Shown here: one piece after another, positions 48,001 through 60,410 of the stretch | Numbering within the stretch: the stretch's first letter is position 1 | Layout of the letters: each line of letters opens with the position of its first letter | Source: Psoroptes ovis | Taxonomy: Eukaryota; Arthropoda; Arachnida; Sarcoptiformes; Psoroptidae | Direction: 5' to 3' | NCBI GenBank assembly: GCA_002943765.1 | Contig: PQWQ01000014.1 | Location: 124,001 to 188,000 of the forward strand | DNA length: 64,000 nucleotides | Program-made: the position numbers and the translations under genes | The notes under the pieces: model-generated | The model's database searches: none | Told to the model about the DNA's origin: nothing | Seen by the model: only the letters and a program-made list of their open reading frames with translations

Positions 48001-50609
48001 GTGTTGTTCGGTATTGTGTCATATCAGCCAACTATTCTTTTTGAATTTTTTTTTGACTATCAAATAACTATTTTCATTTCTTAACCATGGAATTTCATTG
48101 GAAAATATTCAACCAAGTAAACATCAAAAGAATCGGTATCGAGCAAGAAGAAAAAGCGAAAAAAAAATCAAATAATAATCAAAAAATATTTATTTAAAAT
48201 AAAGCAATGTTCAATGACAATGATGAATGTTATTTACTGTTTGAATCTTTGAATTTTTTCATTTTTCGTCGTTTTCTGTGAAATATCGAAAATGAACAAG
48301 TTTTAATTTTAGATTTTTCATTTATTATAATGGAATTTATATTCATTTTTAGTTTTGTTTTTTTTCATTCATTTATTCATTCTTCCATACATTCTTCAAT
48401 GCTTAGCAATTCATGCCGTATCCATGATCATTAATTTGTAACTGAGACTGAAAATAAAAAAAATTGAAAGAAAAATGTTTATTGTTGCATTATTTTGCCG
48501 TTGAGCTTATTATTATTGTGATTATTTTTCATTGTCTCTCTGTATCTCTATCTAACTATTCATTTTCTTCTTCTCTGATACCTTATTCGGTGGTACCATC
48601 AGGCTGAGAGACGGTGATCGAAAATTGATGATGGAAAATAATGTGAAACAAAGAGATTGAGAAACAAAAGTTGAAACAAATTGTCCAAAATAATAAAAAG
48701 ACAATAAATTTATTATTTTTGAAAATTTGTGATATTTTTTTCTGCTCTATTTTCGATCTAATATTGTACAAATTGTAGAATTTTTAGAAATAAAATGATC
48801 AAAGTAGAGAAAAAAAGACCTAAATCAATGCAATTCCTCCGATCTTCTACATGAATTTCGTCTTATTTTCAATCAATTTTCTCGGGTTTTTTCTCTTATT
48901 TTGATCAAAGAAATATGACTTTCTTTTTGTTCAAAAACAAAAGTTGAATTATAAAAACAATTATAACACAATGATAATGACAATGATGGTAACTATTGTT
49001 TTGACAATACAATTTTGACAATATTCAATGCTAAAATTTATATCTCGTCCTGATTAATATGTGTAAATAAATATAAATTATTTCATTTTTGACCTTCTTA
49101 TTCTTCGCATCAAACTCTTGTTTGATGTTATTTAATGGCAAAAAAACATTTGGAAATGTTTTGGTTTTTTCGATTTTGTTTGAAGCAAAAAATACATCAA
49201 TCGAATACGTGAATTTATGGTTTGAGTTTTTTTTTTGTATTTCTTTTGAAAGATTTTGCTTTGATTATATGTGGCTTATTGATCGACAATTACAAATGAA
49301 CAAACGAACAAAAGAAATTGACGAAAATTCAGTTTTTTTCTCATTTCGTAAATGATTTTATCGATTTTGTGGCTTTTATATTTTGAGAAATGAAATTTTC
49401 TTTGATTAAATATGGTGACAAAAAATCACCAAAAAAATACAAATTTTTACCCGGAAAACTTTTTCTTTTACTCATCTTGTTATATTATGGTCAACAACAT
49501 TTATCAATTTTGTGTGCTTGATCGATGATCGGTGATAATGGATGGTATTGGCAAGACACATGAATTGATAATGATTTTCATCATTAATAATGGTGATAAT
49601 TCTCCAAAAAATTGCAGTGAACAAAGTTAAAATTGATTGAAATTTTCATCTTTTTTTTCTTACTTTTTTACTTTCATTTGTCTTTGTGGCCAAAATATTT
49701 GTATCAATGATTGAAAAAATAAAAAATATAATCAATCAAACACCAATAAACAACAACACAAGTATTGGTTTTATTATTTATCCGATAAAAACTACAAAAT
49801 AAAACTTTTTTTCAGTATTTTACTTCTATTTAAAAATTGAAATAACATACGATTATATGTTGTTGCAGTACGAAATTTTCCTTTCGAAAGTCTTTACGAA
49901 ACATGTGAAAATATAAATAGATACAAATAAATACATAAATAAATAGTAATAAATACTGGAATAAAAATGAAAAATTACCAATAATAATCGTTGAAATTTT
50001 ATTTATTTTCATTTTTCATCATTTTCAAAAAGCCAACCCATAAGGATCATAATAATGGCCAGTAAAAAATGAAACAGATAAATAAATAAATAAAGTAGCA
50101 TTTAATTTTTTAGGCTCAGATATTAATTTCAGGAGATATATGAGTGAAAATGGTGAATGATCAATTTTCAAAAATAGAAAATTTACAAATTCCATGGCTA
50201 TGTTGTGCTCTCCCATCACCAATCATTCAATTCATCGAAGTTTTCAATTTTCTTGTATGAAAATAACCAAAATTAAAGAAATTATGACTTTAATTTATTT
50301 TCATTTTATTCTGCTATTTGTTTCATCGTTCAAATAATTTAATCTTTGATTTTGTACTTAAATTATTTTTTATTTTCATTTATTTTTTTGCGAACCAACA
50401 AATTTTCACAATTCCATTGATAATAATCAATAATAATCATAATCATAATAATGTTTTCTTATTTATTTAATTTTTTTTTATCGAGAAAAAAAATTGAAAT
50501 AAAATTCCCAATCGTCCAATAGGATTGATAATATTGATAATAATGAAAATAATCATTTCAAAGATTTTGTTTCTTTTGTCATTAAAAATATTGAGAATTT
50601 CATATGACG

Positions 50610-50649
50610 ACATGCAGATATTTTCTTTGATTTCAAAATATCTGCATGT
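50610..50649. repeat. Perfect 15-bp inverted repeat with 10-nt loop
   Basis: ACATGCAGATATTTT at 50610-50624 is exactly repeated in reverse complement at 50635-50649 around the loop CTTTGATTTC. It could form a hairpin in DNA or RNA. The arms are shorter than a usual animal pre-miRNA stem. Confidence 0.9.
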
Positions 50650-53600
50650 TCATTTTTTCATATTGGTTTTCTAATTTTGTGTATTTTTTCTTTGCTTGAA
50701 AATATTGAAAATATAATTGGTTTCAAATATCATTACTTGAATGATTACTTGTTATCGTCATTATTATTATTATTATTATCATTTTTTCCAGCTGTAAAAC
50801 ATCATTCGAAGCAAAAAAACAATGAAAAATTTATGAACAAACAATTTCCGGATAAAATTTCCATAAGTGTGCATCATAGATATACAAGCAAAAATTTGCT
50901 CGCTTCCCATCCAAAAACCAAACAAAAACAAAAATGAATGAGCCAACCCAACATCATTATTGTTTCAGTGAATTTTTGCATCATGAAAATTCTGGAGAAA
51001 ATTCTGAAGAAAATTCCAACAAACAACGAGAAAAAATGCAAAAAAAATATCAGTCAATTTGTCATTTTTAAATGTTTTTCTTTGTTTATCGTTGTCATCG
51101 TTGTTGTTGAAAACAATATTGAAAAATAACGTTTATATGAGCTGAGATGAACAATGAATGACACAACAATATGTTGAAAACAACATGAACAACAACTTAA
51201 ATCTCAAAACACACTAATAGACAAAGTAATAGACAAGCAACTCTTTATTTATTTATTTGATTGGGTGTTAAATATTTTTTTTTTTTTTGCTTGAACGAAA
51301 AATGAAATGAAAGAAAATTGGTTGAATTTAAACAAAACAAAACAAAAAAAGAAAAAACTTAATAATATTGAAGAAACTGAACAAAACTCGAAAAAAACAT
51401 GTGAAAAATGACAAGTAAATGTTTTCTATTTCATTCAATGAATGAATGAATGGATGAATGTAATGAAAAATTCTTCATTTTTTTCATTATTTTTCAAACA
51501 AAATGAAATCAAACAAAAGAAATTTTTTTCTTTCTTCTTATTTGTGAAATTCTTTTGAAAATTTTACAACATTGAAATTTTGAATCATTTCAATAATTGA
51601 ATGAAGAAGAAGAAAATTTTCCATTTTGTAAAAATAAAAAATTGAAAATGGTTATTAGTCTGTTTCATCGCATCGTTTTTGTTTATTTCAAACAGAAAAT
51701 TTTGTTCATTTTTTGTTCATTCATCGAAATTCAAAGCCAAAGCCAAAAATAACAATGAAAAACAAAGTAAATTGTCTTATTATTTTATTTTATTTTATTT
51801 TTTTGCTTTATTTTTTCAAAAGAAAATAAATAATAAATTGGTTTAGCGCGAACATATTTGGTTTTTTTTTTGAGCCTTAGTTTCAACTCTACTTTCAATT
51901 CATCCGATTTTATGAATTTTATTTTTTGTTTGCTTCGATGAATGCAGAATTATTCCACGATTCTTTTGCCCAGATTTTCCGAATTTTTAAAGATTTTTTC
52001 TTCAAATAAAAGAAACAATTTGAATAAATCTGTGCATAAGTACGTGCATCTTCTTATTTGTTTTTTGAAAAAGCAAGATTTTTGCTTTCAATTTTTTGCA
52101 AAATCGCTTGTTAACCTTTGAACATTTTCTTTTTTCACTATCTTCGATCATTATTTTATGATCATTAAACATTATTATTTATTTTTTCTTTATCTCAAAT
52201 ATGTTTGTTTAACATCGAAAAGAATATGAATAAATATTATCTTTAGTTGCTGCTTGTTTCGTTATCTTGGTCGATTGTATGTATGTTCATTTTATCATTG
52301 CCAACGTGTGTATGTGTGTGTGTTTGTGTAATCAAATTCAAACGAATTGAATGGCAAAAATCCATTCGCCATTCATTTTATGTTGTTTTTTTTGTGAATC
52401 TATTCAAATGATAATTCGACAGATTAACATTTGATGATAATAAATGAACAATGAACAAACATTGAAATTAAATGAATATAGATAAAGAAAGCCAAAATGT
52501 TGATACATCTATGAAATGGAATGAATGAATGAATGATATGTATGAGAATTTATGATGAAGAATAAATTTTCAATTCCCAGAAAAATAAAACGAAAATAAC
52601 GAGAGATAGAATGAAGGCAAAGATACAACATTGTGCCGTAACAGATTGTATCTCTGATATCTTCTTGTGTTTGTGTGTATGTGTGTTTGTGCATATTTGA
52701 TATAATCATATCAACTGATTAGATGATATGAACATTAATGAATAAAGAAGAAATGGAAAAAATGGATACGATGATGATGATGATGGTGGAAAATTGAAAA
52801 ATTGAATTAAATTAGATAATGAATGAAACGAATGAAGCAAAATTTCATGAATAGAATACAAAGAAATATGGATGAAATGAAAAAATTAGGAGAAAAATAA
52901 TAATCATTATATTTCATTATTATTTTGATCGTATTATTATTATTATCATTATTGTTGTTATTATTATTCATAATTCATATTTATGTTTCATTCATTCATT
53001 TTATTCAATTTCGTTTTTTTTTTCGTTCCATTCAATTCCATTTCGACATTAATTTCTAAATCAATCAATCAATAAATGGAAAAATTGAATCGGGTTTCCA
53101 TTATTTAGAGTCAAAAGCATTTGTATTTTGCCAAAAATAAATCGCGAAATAAAAAAAAATTAATTGAAAATAAAAATGCATTAAGGTGAAGCCAACTTGA
53201 TTATATTTTGATTATGTTGATTACGATGATGATGTGTATTATGTTTTTATGATAATAATTTTATTATGATTTTTTTTATTTTATTCATTTATCGAAATAT
53301 GATTGAAATATTATTTTTTCCTTTTTTCTGATTATTTAAAAACTAAATTTCGATTTTTATTTATTCATTTTTATTTCAATTTTTTCAATTTTTCCTCATT
53401 TTTCATTGAAAATATGAAATAAATTTGAATAAATAATTTGAAAAATGGAAAATTGAATTCATAAATGTTTCAAATTCGAAAATTTCATGAATTTATTAAG
53501 GAAAAATTGATTCAAATTGATTTCCAGTTCACATTCACCGATTCGCACTCACATATACACTCACTGCGAATTTGATTGACATAAACATTTGACTTTGAAC

Positions 53601-53821
53601 AACAATTTTACTGCAAAAAAAAAGAGATGAAAAATCATAAGAAATGAATAATCAATAAATGAATAAATAAATGACTAAATGAATCAGCGAATAAATGAAA
53701 TGGAAAAAGAATTGAAAGCAAAAAATCTGAATGAATCAATTTTTTAATGGAAAATGAAAATTCATATATTCAAGGTAGATTGATGGTGAAATGGTGAATT
53801 GAATATTTTAAAAATTTTTTG

Positions 53822-53868
53822 TGAAAATTTGCAAAATGAAATTCAATTTTCATTTTTGCAAATTTTCA
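53822..53868. repeat. Near-perfect 20-bp hairpin
   Basis: TGAAAATTTGCAAAATGAAA at 53822-53841 pairs with 53848-53868, with one bulged T, around a six-base loop. It lies in a run of overlapping AAATTTT-type repeats, so chance pairing from low complexity is likely. Confidence 0.7.
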
Positions 53869-54041
53869 TTTCAAAATTTTGAATTTTGAAAATTTTGAAA
53901 ATTTTTCAATTTTCATTTAAAAGTCTTCGGTGAATCTGGAAAAAATTTTCATGATTTTCAATTCTTGAAAATTTTCAATTTCTATTTGAATAATTTTTCT
54001 CATTTGATTTCCTTCAATGGTTAAATAAAATTTTTCCTCTA

Positions 54042-54066
54042 TTTTTTTTTTTTTTTTTTTTTTTTT
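54042..54066. repeat. Poly(T) tract
   Basis: Twenty-five consecutive T residues about 850 bp upstream of the proposed first LRP4 exon. Confidence 0.9.
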
Positions 54067-54914
54067 GGTCACAACACATCAAGCATCAGTAAATAAAATG
54101 GAAAAATAATAATCACACACACACAATTGACATTAAATTGCCATCATTTTTTTCGTTTTCTTTAGCTTTATTCTATCTATTTCTAGATATATTAATATGC
54201 ATTTTTTTTCGCCCATTGAAAGTACTTGAAAAAAACAGCTTCAAACCATTTTCTTTTTTTTCGGCTGTGAAAATGTTTGTTTGCCCATGATTTTTCTACC
54301 CTGCAACAATACTCAAATATAAACATGAAAATGAAAAATTTTCTGGTGAATAACAACGAAAAAAACTCTGTATAAATACAAATAAAGTGGAAAATGATGA
54401 TTTGAAAATGAAATTTTTTCATTTTCATTTCATTTCATTCGTCTCATATGATTTCGTTTCATTAAAAAATTTTTTTTTTTGCTAAAAATTTCAATTGGGA
54501 ATCTCAAATGAAAATCTCTCTCTGTATGTTTGTCTCTATTCGTGAAATGAAAGGCGAAATAATAATTTTCAATGATTTTGACTTTTAGATTTTTAATTTT
54601 TTTAAATCTAAATTCTTTTTTCTACACGTTCATCCTATGAACATAGGACCAAACTGGTAAAAAGATGAACCAACTGATAATTTTTTCCCAAATATTAAAT
54701 TTCCGGCTTTAAAATCTGTAGTTTTTTTGTTGATGAAATTTAATCTTTTCTATTCTCTTGAGCGATTATGATTATGATTTTCATTTTTTTTATTAAAAAA
54801 TTCTTTCAACACTTTCAAATTCTGACATTCATATTGTTTTTTCCATTTCTTTATCTTATTTGTTATCACCAGAGCAGAAATTTTCAATCATTTTCAACAT
54901 CGAATAATGTAATA

Positions 54915-57900
54915 ATGAAAAAAATACCGATCAATATTATTAAAAATTTTCATCGAAAACAACAATATTTGACACCATTGTCAGCTTCAACTACTTCATC
55001 GATTCGATCGAAATTAATAATAATAAATTCAAAATGGAAATATCATTATTATTATTCATGGCTATTTATCATAATAATATTAATAAATGATCAAATATTA
55101 TTGATAACAAGTTTAGGTTTGTATATTCATATCCTAATTGAAATTATTCGAATTTTTGTTCTTGCATTATCATTTTCAATTTGAAAATTTGATTAACCTC
55201 GATACATCGATACCAAATGATTTTAACTCTTTTTTTTTGTTGTCAAAATAATTCAACGAAAATTCACCGAATAGTTTGGAACTCACTAGAGATTTGAATC
55301 GAATAATAATTTCTATTTTTGAACCCAGAGTATGAAATAATAATAGATTCATTTTTGTTTTTTTTGAATTCCCAAAATTCCATTGAAAATTGAATTCCAT
55401 TATTTTTCAGTCTATGTGATGAAGACATGGATAAAATAATAATATCAATATGAATAAATATACATTGCCAAGCAATTTTTTCATCTTCGTATTCGTATTC
55501 GTTTTTGTTTCTAATCAAATTTTTAATGAATTTTTTTTTCATTTTCGTTGCGACTGCCATTCGTTTTTCGTTTCTCGATCATTTCATTCATTGAAAATCA
55601 TTGAATCATTTTTGAAAATCATTGCAACATTTTCATTGATAGTCGAATGATATTAATAAAATAAATTCTTTTTATGAAAAAAAAATTGATGATCGAGATT
55701 TTTCTCCAAAAAAGAAAAAAAAATTTTTCGTCTCATATTTTTGTTCATTTTTTCAGTTTAAATCCCATTCAAAAAAAAAAATTTGGAATTTGAAAATTTC
55801 CTTCGTTTAGTTTAGTTTAGTTTTTATTTTGGTTCCATTGAATTTTCTATTTCCCACAAGATTTTTCTCTCGTTTTTTTATTTTTTTTGGCATAATTCAC
55901 ATTTTGTATTAGTGCCCAACATACACAATCAAGCAGCAGCCAGAGTATTCAACAACAAAAGAAATGCAAAAACCACAGGAGGTTTTTTTTTTTGTTTGCT
56001 GGTGATTTTCTTTGCTTTCAATGTAAATCTCTTGTTCATATTGTTTTGCCCTTGTTTTCCACCATCATCATCATCTTCATCATTATTGATAGTCACCACC
56101 ACACCATACATCATTGAACGAAAATGAACACAACAACATCGAGAAGAATATTATGTAATCATTATCGAATTTCTTTTGACAATCATAATCATCGTCATCA
56201 TCTTAAATCATCATAAGCTAAGAATCTTTGATTTTTTTTCTCTTCGATTTTTTTGTTGTCAAGATTTTGATTTTGTCAATAATATTTCTTTGCTTCATTC
56301 AATGAAGTTGTTGAATCAAAAGAAAATGAATGGGCGAATTTTTTTTTTTTTTTATTGATTTATTTTCGGTCCCAATTGATTTATTATGTGATTAATTTTA
56401 ATTCATTCATAGATTTTTCGATTTTTTGATGGTCAAAAATCTTTACAAATATCCATATTTTAAATAATCTTTTTTCTATATTTTTGTTTTCTTGTCATTC
56501 TTTTGTTTTTTTTCCCATATTTATTTATTTTTTAAAGATAAAAATAATGAAAATAATAATAATGATGATAAAATTACGATCGATTATCATCGGCAACAAT
56601 ATGATTATCTACAACAACAACAACAACCACAACGAAATAATCAAAATAATAATAATATCATCATTAAAAATAATGAATATAACAGCAACAATAATAATAA
56701 TAATAATAATTTATTCATTAATAATGATAATCATTTGTGTGGTTTATGCGGTTCGGATACATTTGCTTGTGGTAGTAGAATATTGATTAATAATCATAAT
56801 TATTTTCATAAAAATAATTATAATATTAATTTACCCGAAATAAAATCAATGAATTTAAGATTATCATCAATTATAGCCGAATCTACAATGAATGATGATA
56901 ATAATAGCGACAAAAACTATAAAAATAATGTCAAGATCGATAAAATTTATATGAATAATGAAGAATATGGTAGCGAAAAACCACAACAACAACGACAACA
57001 AATTGAAAATAGAATGATAATTTTGAATAATAGTAATAATAATAACATTCAAAATAGCAATGAAAAACGACATCGTCGACATTTAAATTCATCGATACAA
57101 TCGACGACAACATCGACAACAAAAACAACAACAACGACAACAACATCAACAAATTGTACTTGTATTCCGCTGAGTTGGCAATGTGATGGTGAACCTGATT
57201 GTCCAGATTCTTCGGATGAAATTGGATGCTGTAAGTAAAAAATAAAAATTGAAAGAAACGGGAACAAAATAAAAAATGAAAAATGGAAAAAATAACAGAA
57301 TAAATGGAGAATGAAAATATAAATAAATAAATAAATCTTGAAATGTAAAACGAGAATTCAAATTCAATTGAAAATTTGAAATTGTAAAATTGATTCAGAT
57401 GAGAAAACGAAAATTGCAACATTTTTTTTTCGCCTTCTCGCCTTCGAAATAAATTTTATCAATTGACTTAAATCCCATAGCAGACATATTTATTTATTTA
57501 TGCTAGCTTTGCTTTTACCTCAGACATCCGTTGAATTTTTTTTTTCAATTATTTATTGATCACCAATGAGAAGGAGTGCAAAAAAAAAATTGAATAAAAG
57601 TGAAAATAAAAAGATTTGGTTTTCAATTCGAATTTGAATTTTCAATAAAATTCAATGAAAAATGAAGAAATCCCAGTGAAATATTGCGAGCAATATCATT
57701 TTCAATTCTTTACAAGTAACGAGTAATTCACTCAAAATCAAAGCAGCAATAAATGTTGTTTTACCCGCAGTTTTTCTTAAATTTTTCGATCATTTCAAAA
57801 TAATGCTGGAAATTTAATTTAACATTCAATTAAACACATTCACAAAAAAAAGGGAAAAAAGGAATTAGATTCAAATAAATTTGATTAATTTTTTATTTTT

Positions 57901-60366
57901 TCATTGAAAATCTAATAAAAAAATAAATGAATTAAAAACAAATATTTTTCTTTTCGCTTGAAATGGCCATAAGGAATCAAAGTTTAAAGAATGAATGAAT
58001 GAATGAAAGAAAGAAACATGAAAAAACAAAGAAATCAAATCGAGCCAATTTAAATCATCTTTTCATTGTTTTTTCCCATTCATTTCTTTGTGTCTCTCTC
58101 ACATGTAACAATAATTACATGTGTTGTATTACTATTAACATTATTTTCGATTTTGATAGGAAAAATATAAAACAAAAGTGAAATGAAACATATTGTTTCA
58201 CATCTTGAATTCAAGAAAACAATGGAAGAAAAAAATACATTAAGCACTGATGAGAGAATAGAAACGAATTATTTTTTTCATGAATATCAACATCTTTTGA
58301 TTTCTATTCATTCATTCATTTACAAGCAAGCGTCAATTGTTGAAACAACTTTGAAACGTGATCTGAAATCTAAAACTTTTCATGTATGAATGTTCTTAAA
58401 ACAAAGAAAAAAACAAGAATGAATTCTATTCATTGTAATTTGTATTGAAATGAAATGTCTGAATGTCTGAATGAATGAATAGAATTTATCATTATTAAAA
58501 ATTTTTAAAGAAATATAAGAGTAGAAATAAGATGAAAATAAACGTCAAATAACAACTATGAATAGACTATTGAATGTATGTAATGAATGAATGTATGTAG
58601 ACTATGAATATGTAAAATGATATGAAAAACAATGAAACCAAATAAAATTCAGTGTCGAGAATGGTTTCGCTTGTAATCGTGTGTGTGTGTGTGTTGGTGC
58701 ATGCATGTCTTTGAAAATGTACGACAACAATTATCATCCAAAAAAAATCATAAAAACATTAACAAAAAAGTGAAAAAATACGAATATAATCAAATCATAT
58801 AAAGAAGAAAATTTTTTGTAGAAAAAAATCCCATGAAATAGAGTTAAATGAAAAAAAAAATTCAAAAAATCATTAATGGATTCAGTTGTTTAAACAATTG
58901 TTTCGAATTTTAATGAGATTCATGACACTTGCATACACAAAGTACCAGAACAACAGTTGAAATGAATCATTTGAAATGATTACCATTGTCGTTGGTGTCG
59001 TTGAATGCGATGTGTTTAATGTGTAATAAGATTTGTTTATTTTTGTGGAGAAAAAATTTCAGAAAAAAATAAATTAAATTCTTTACATATTCATTTATCT
59101 TTGACTTTATTTCTTGATTTCAAATTTTTCAAATTTTTTTCTTTCGTTCAAAAATTTTTCAGTAAAACCAAATTGTTCAAAAATGACTGAATTCAGTTGT
59201 GTAACCATATCAAAATGTATCAAAAAAGAATTATTTTGTAATCAATACGATGATTGTGGTAAGATTTTTTCGCTCTCTATCGATTGATTAATTGATTTTT
59301 TCTTTATCGAAAATTTTAATTAATTATTTTTTCAACAAATTCAATCGTGATGGTGATGATGATAATAGGTGATAATTCAGATGAAATCGATTGTAAACCT
59401 CGAGAATGTGATATTGAAAATGAAACTCGTTGCGATAATGGTCGATGTATACCGAGTGAATGGCTTTGTGATCATTATGATGATTGTGGTGATCTTAGTG
59501 ATGAACGATGCATTGATCGTATGTAGAATTTTCGATTTTTTTTCTTAATTTTATGGTTATTTGATTTTTCTAATTAAAAAAAAATTCATCTTATAGCATG
59601 TTCACCAAATGAATTTCATTGCCATTCTGGCCAATGTATTCCAATTATATATCAATGTAATAATATCACCGATTGTTCCGATATGTCTGATGAATTGGAT
59701 TGTCCTTATTATTCTGATAACAATAATGATAATAACAAAAGTAAATCATCATTATCAGTAAAAACGACGGCCATTCCGACAATGATGACCAAATTATCGA
59801 ATAATAATAATAATAAAACATTCGGACAGCCAAATTTTGAAAATATTATTAATTCAGTAACAAAATGTCCAAATGGACAATTCATGTGTCAAAATGGTTT
59901 ATGTATATCTGAATTATATCATTGTGATAATGATAATGATTGTGGTGATTGGTCGGATGAAAAAAAATGTGGTAAGTTTAATTAATTTATTTAGAAGAAA
60001 ATAAATAATCATTGAAAATCAAAGAAAACATTGGAAATCAATCGTCAAAAAAAAAAAAACAAAAATTATATTTGAACATGAAACGAAATTCATTCATTCA
60101 TTCATTTATCAATCAATATAAGTAATAGAAAACAACAAATGAGAAAATTGAAACATACAAAACACAATACAATACAACACACAAAAATCACAGAATGATT
60201 GATTTCCATTTTTGTTTTTCAATGTTTTCCTTTTTTTTGCAAATCATTTTGTTTATCGAACCAAAAACAGGCAAAATACAAACGAAAGCAGACAGTTTAT
60301 TAATTTTCATTTCAATTTCTTACAAATTTATTCGTTGACTGTTTCCGTATTCAATATTTTTGATGT

Positions 60367-60410
<44 letters not shown>

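Larger units (their letters stand above)
38735..54914. other. 16-kb gene-poor, low-complexity region
   Basis: No exon, tRNA or rRNA was recognised on either strand. Frames up to about 94 codons exist, but all are Phe/Ile/Asn/Lys-rich and lack domains. The sequence is dominated by A/T homopolymers (24 and 22 A near 44948-45022, 25 T at 54042-54066), AAT/ATT/CATT microsatellites, a (GA)n tract near 46151 and CA/TG tracts. It contains one 80-bp mariner-like MITE and two good hairpins, listed separately. It separates the CRAL-TRIO gene and LRP4, which point away from each other, so it may hold long-range control sequences or non-coding 5' exons of either. Confidence 0.55.

Noticed and set aside
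47876..48067. Asp-rich frame (NDNNND...DDDDGDDDD)
   Set aside because: It is a GAT/AAT microsatellite read in frame, not a conserved acidic protein.
56867..57422. Several minus-strand frames under the LRP4 LDL-A1 exon
   Set aside because: They are antisense shadows of the Asn/Thr-rich coding repeat; the plus strand encodes a clear LDL-A module and uses proper splice sites.
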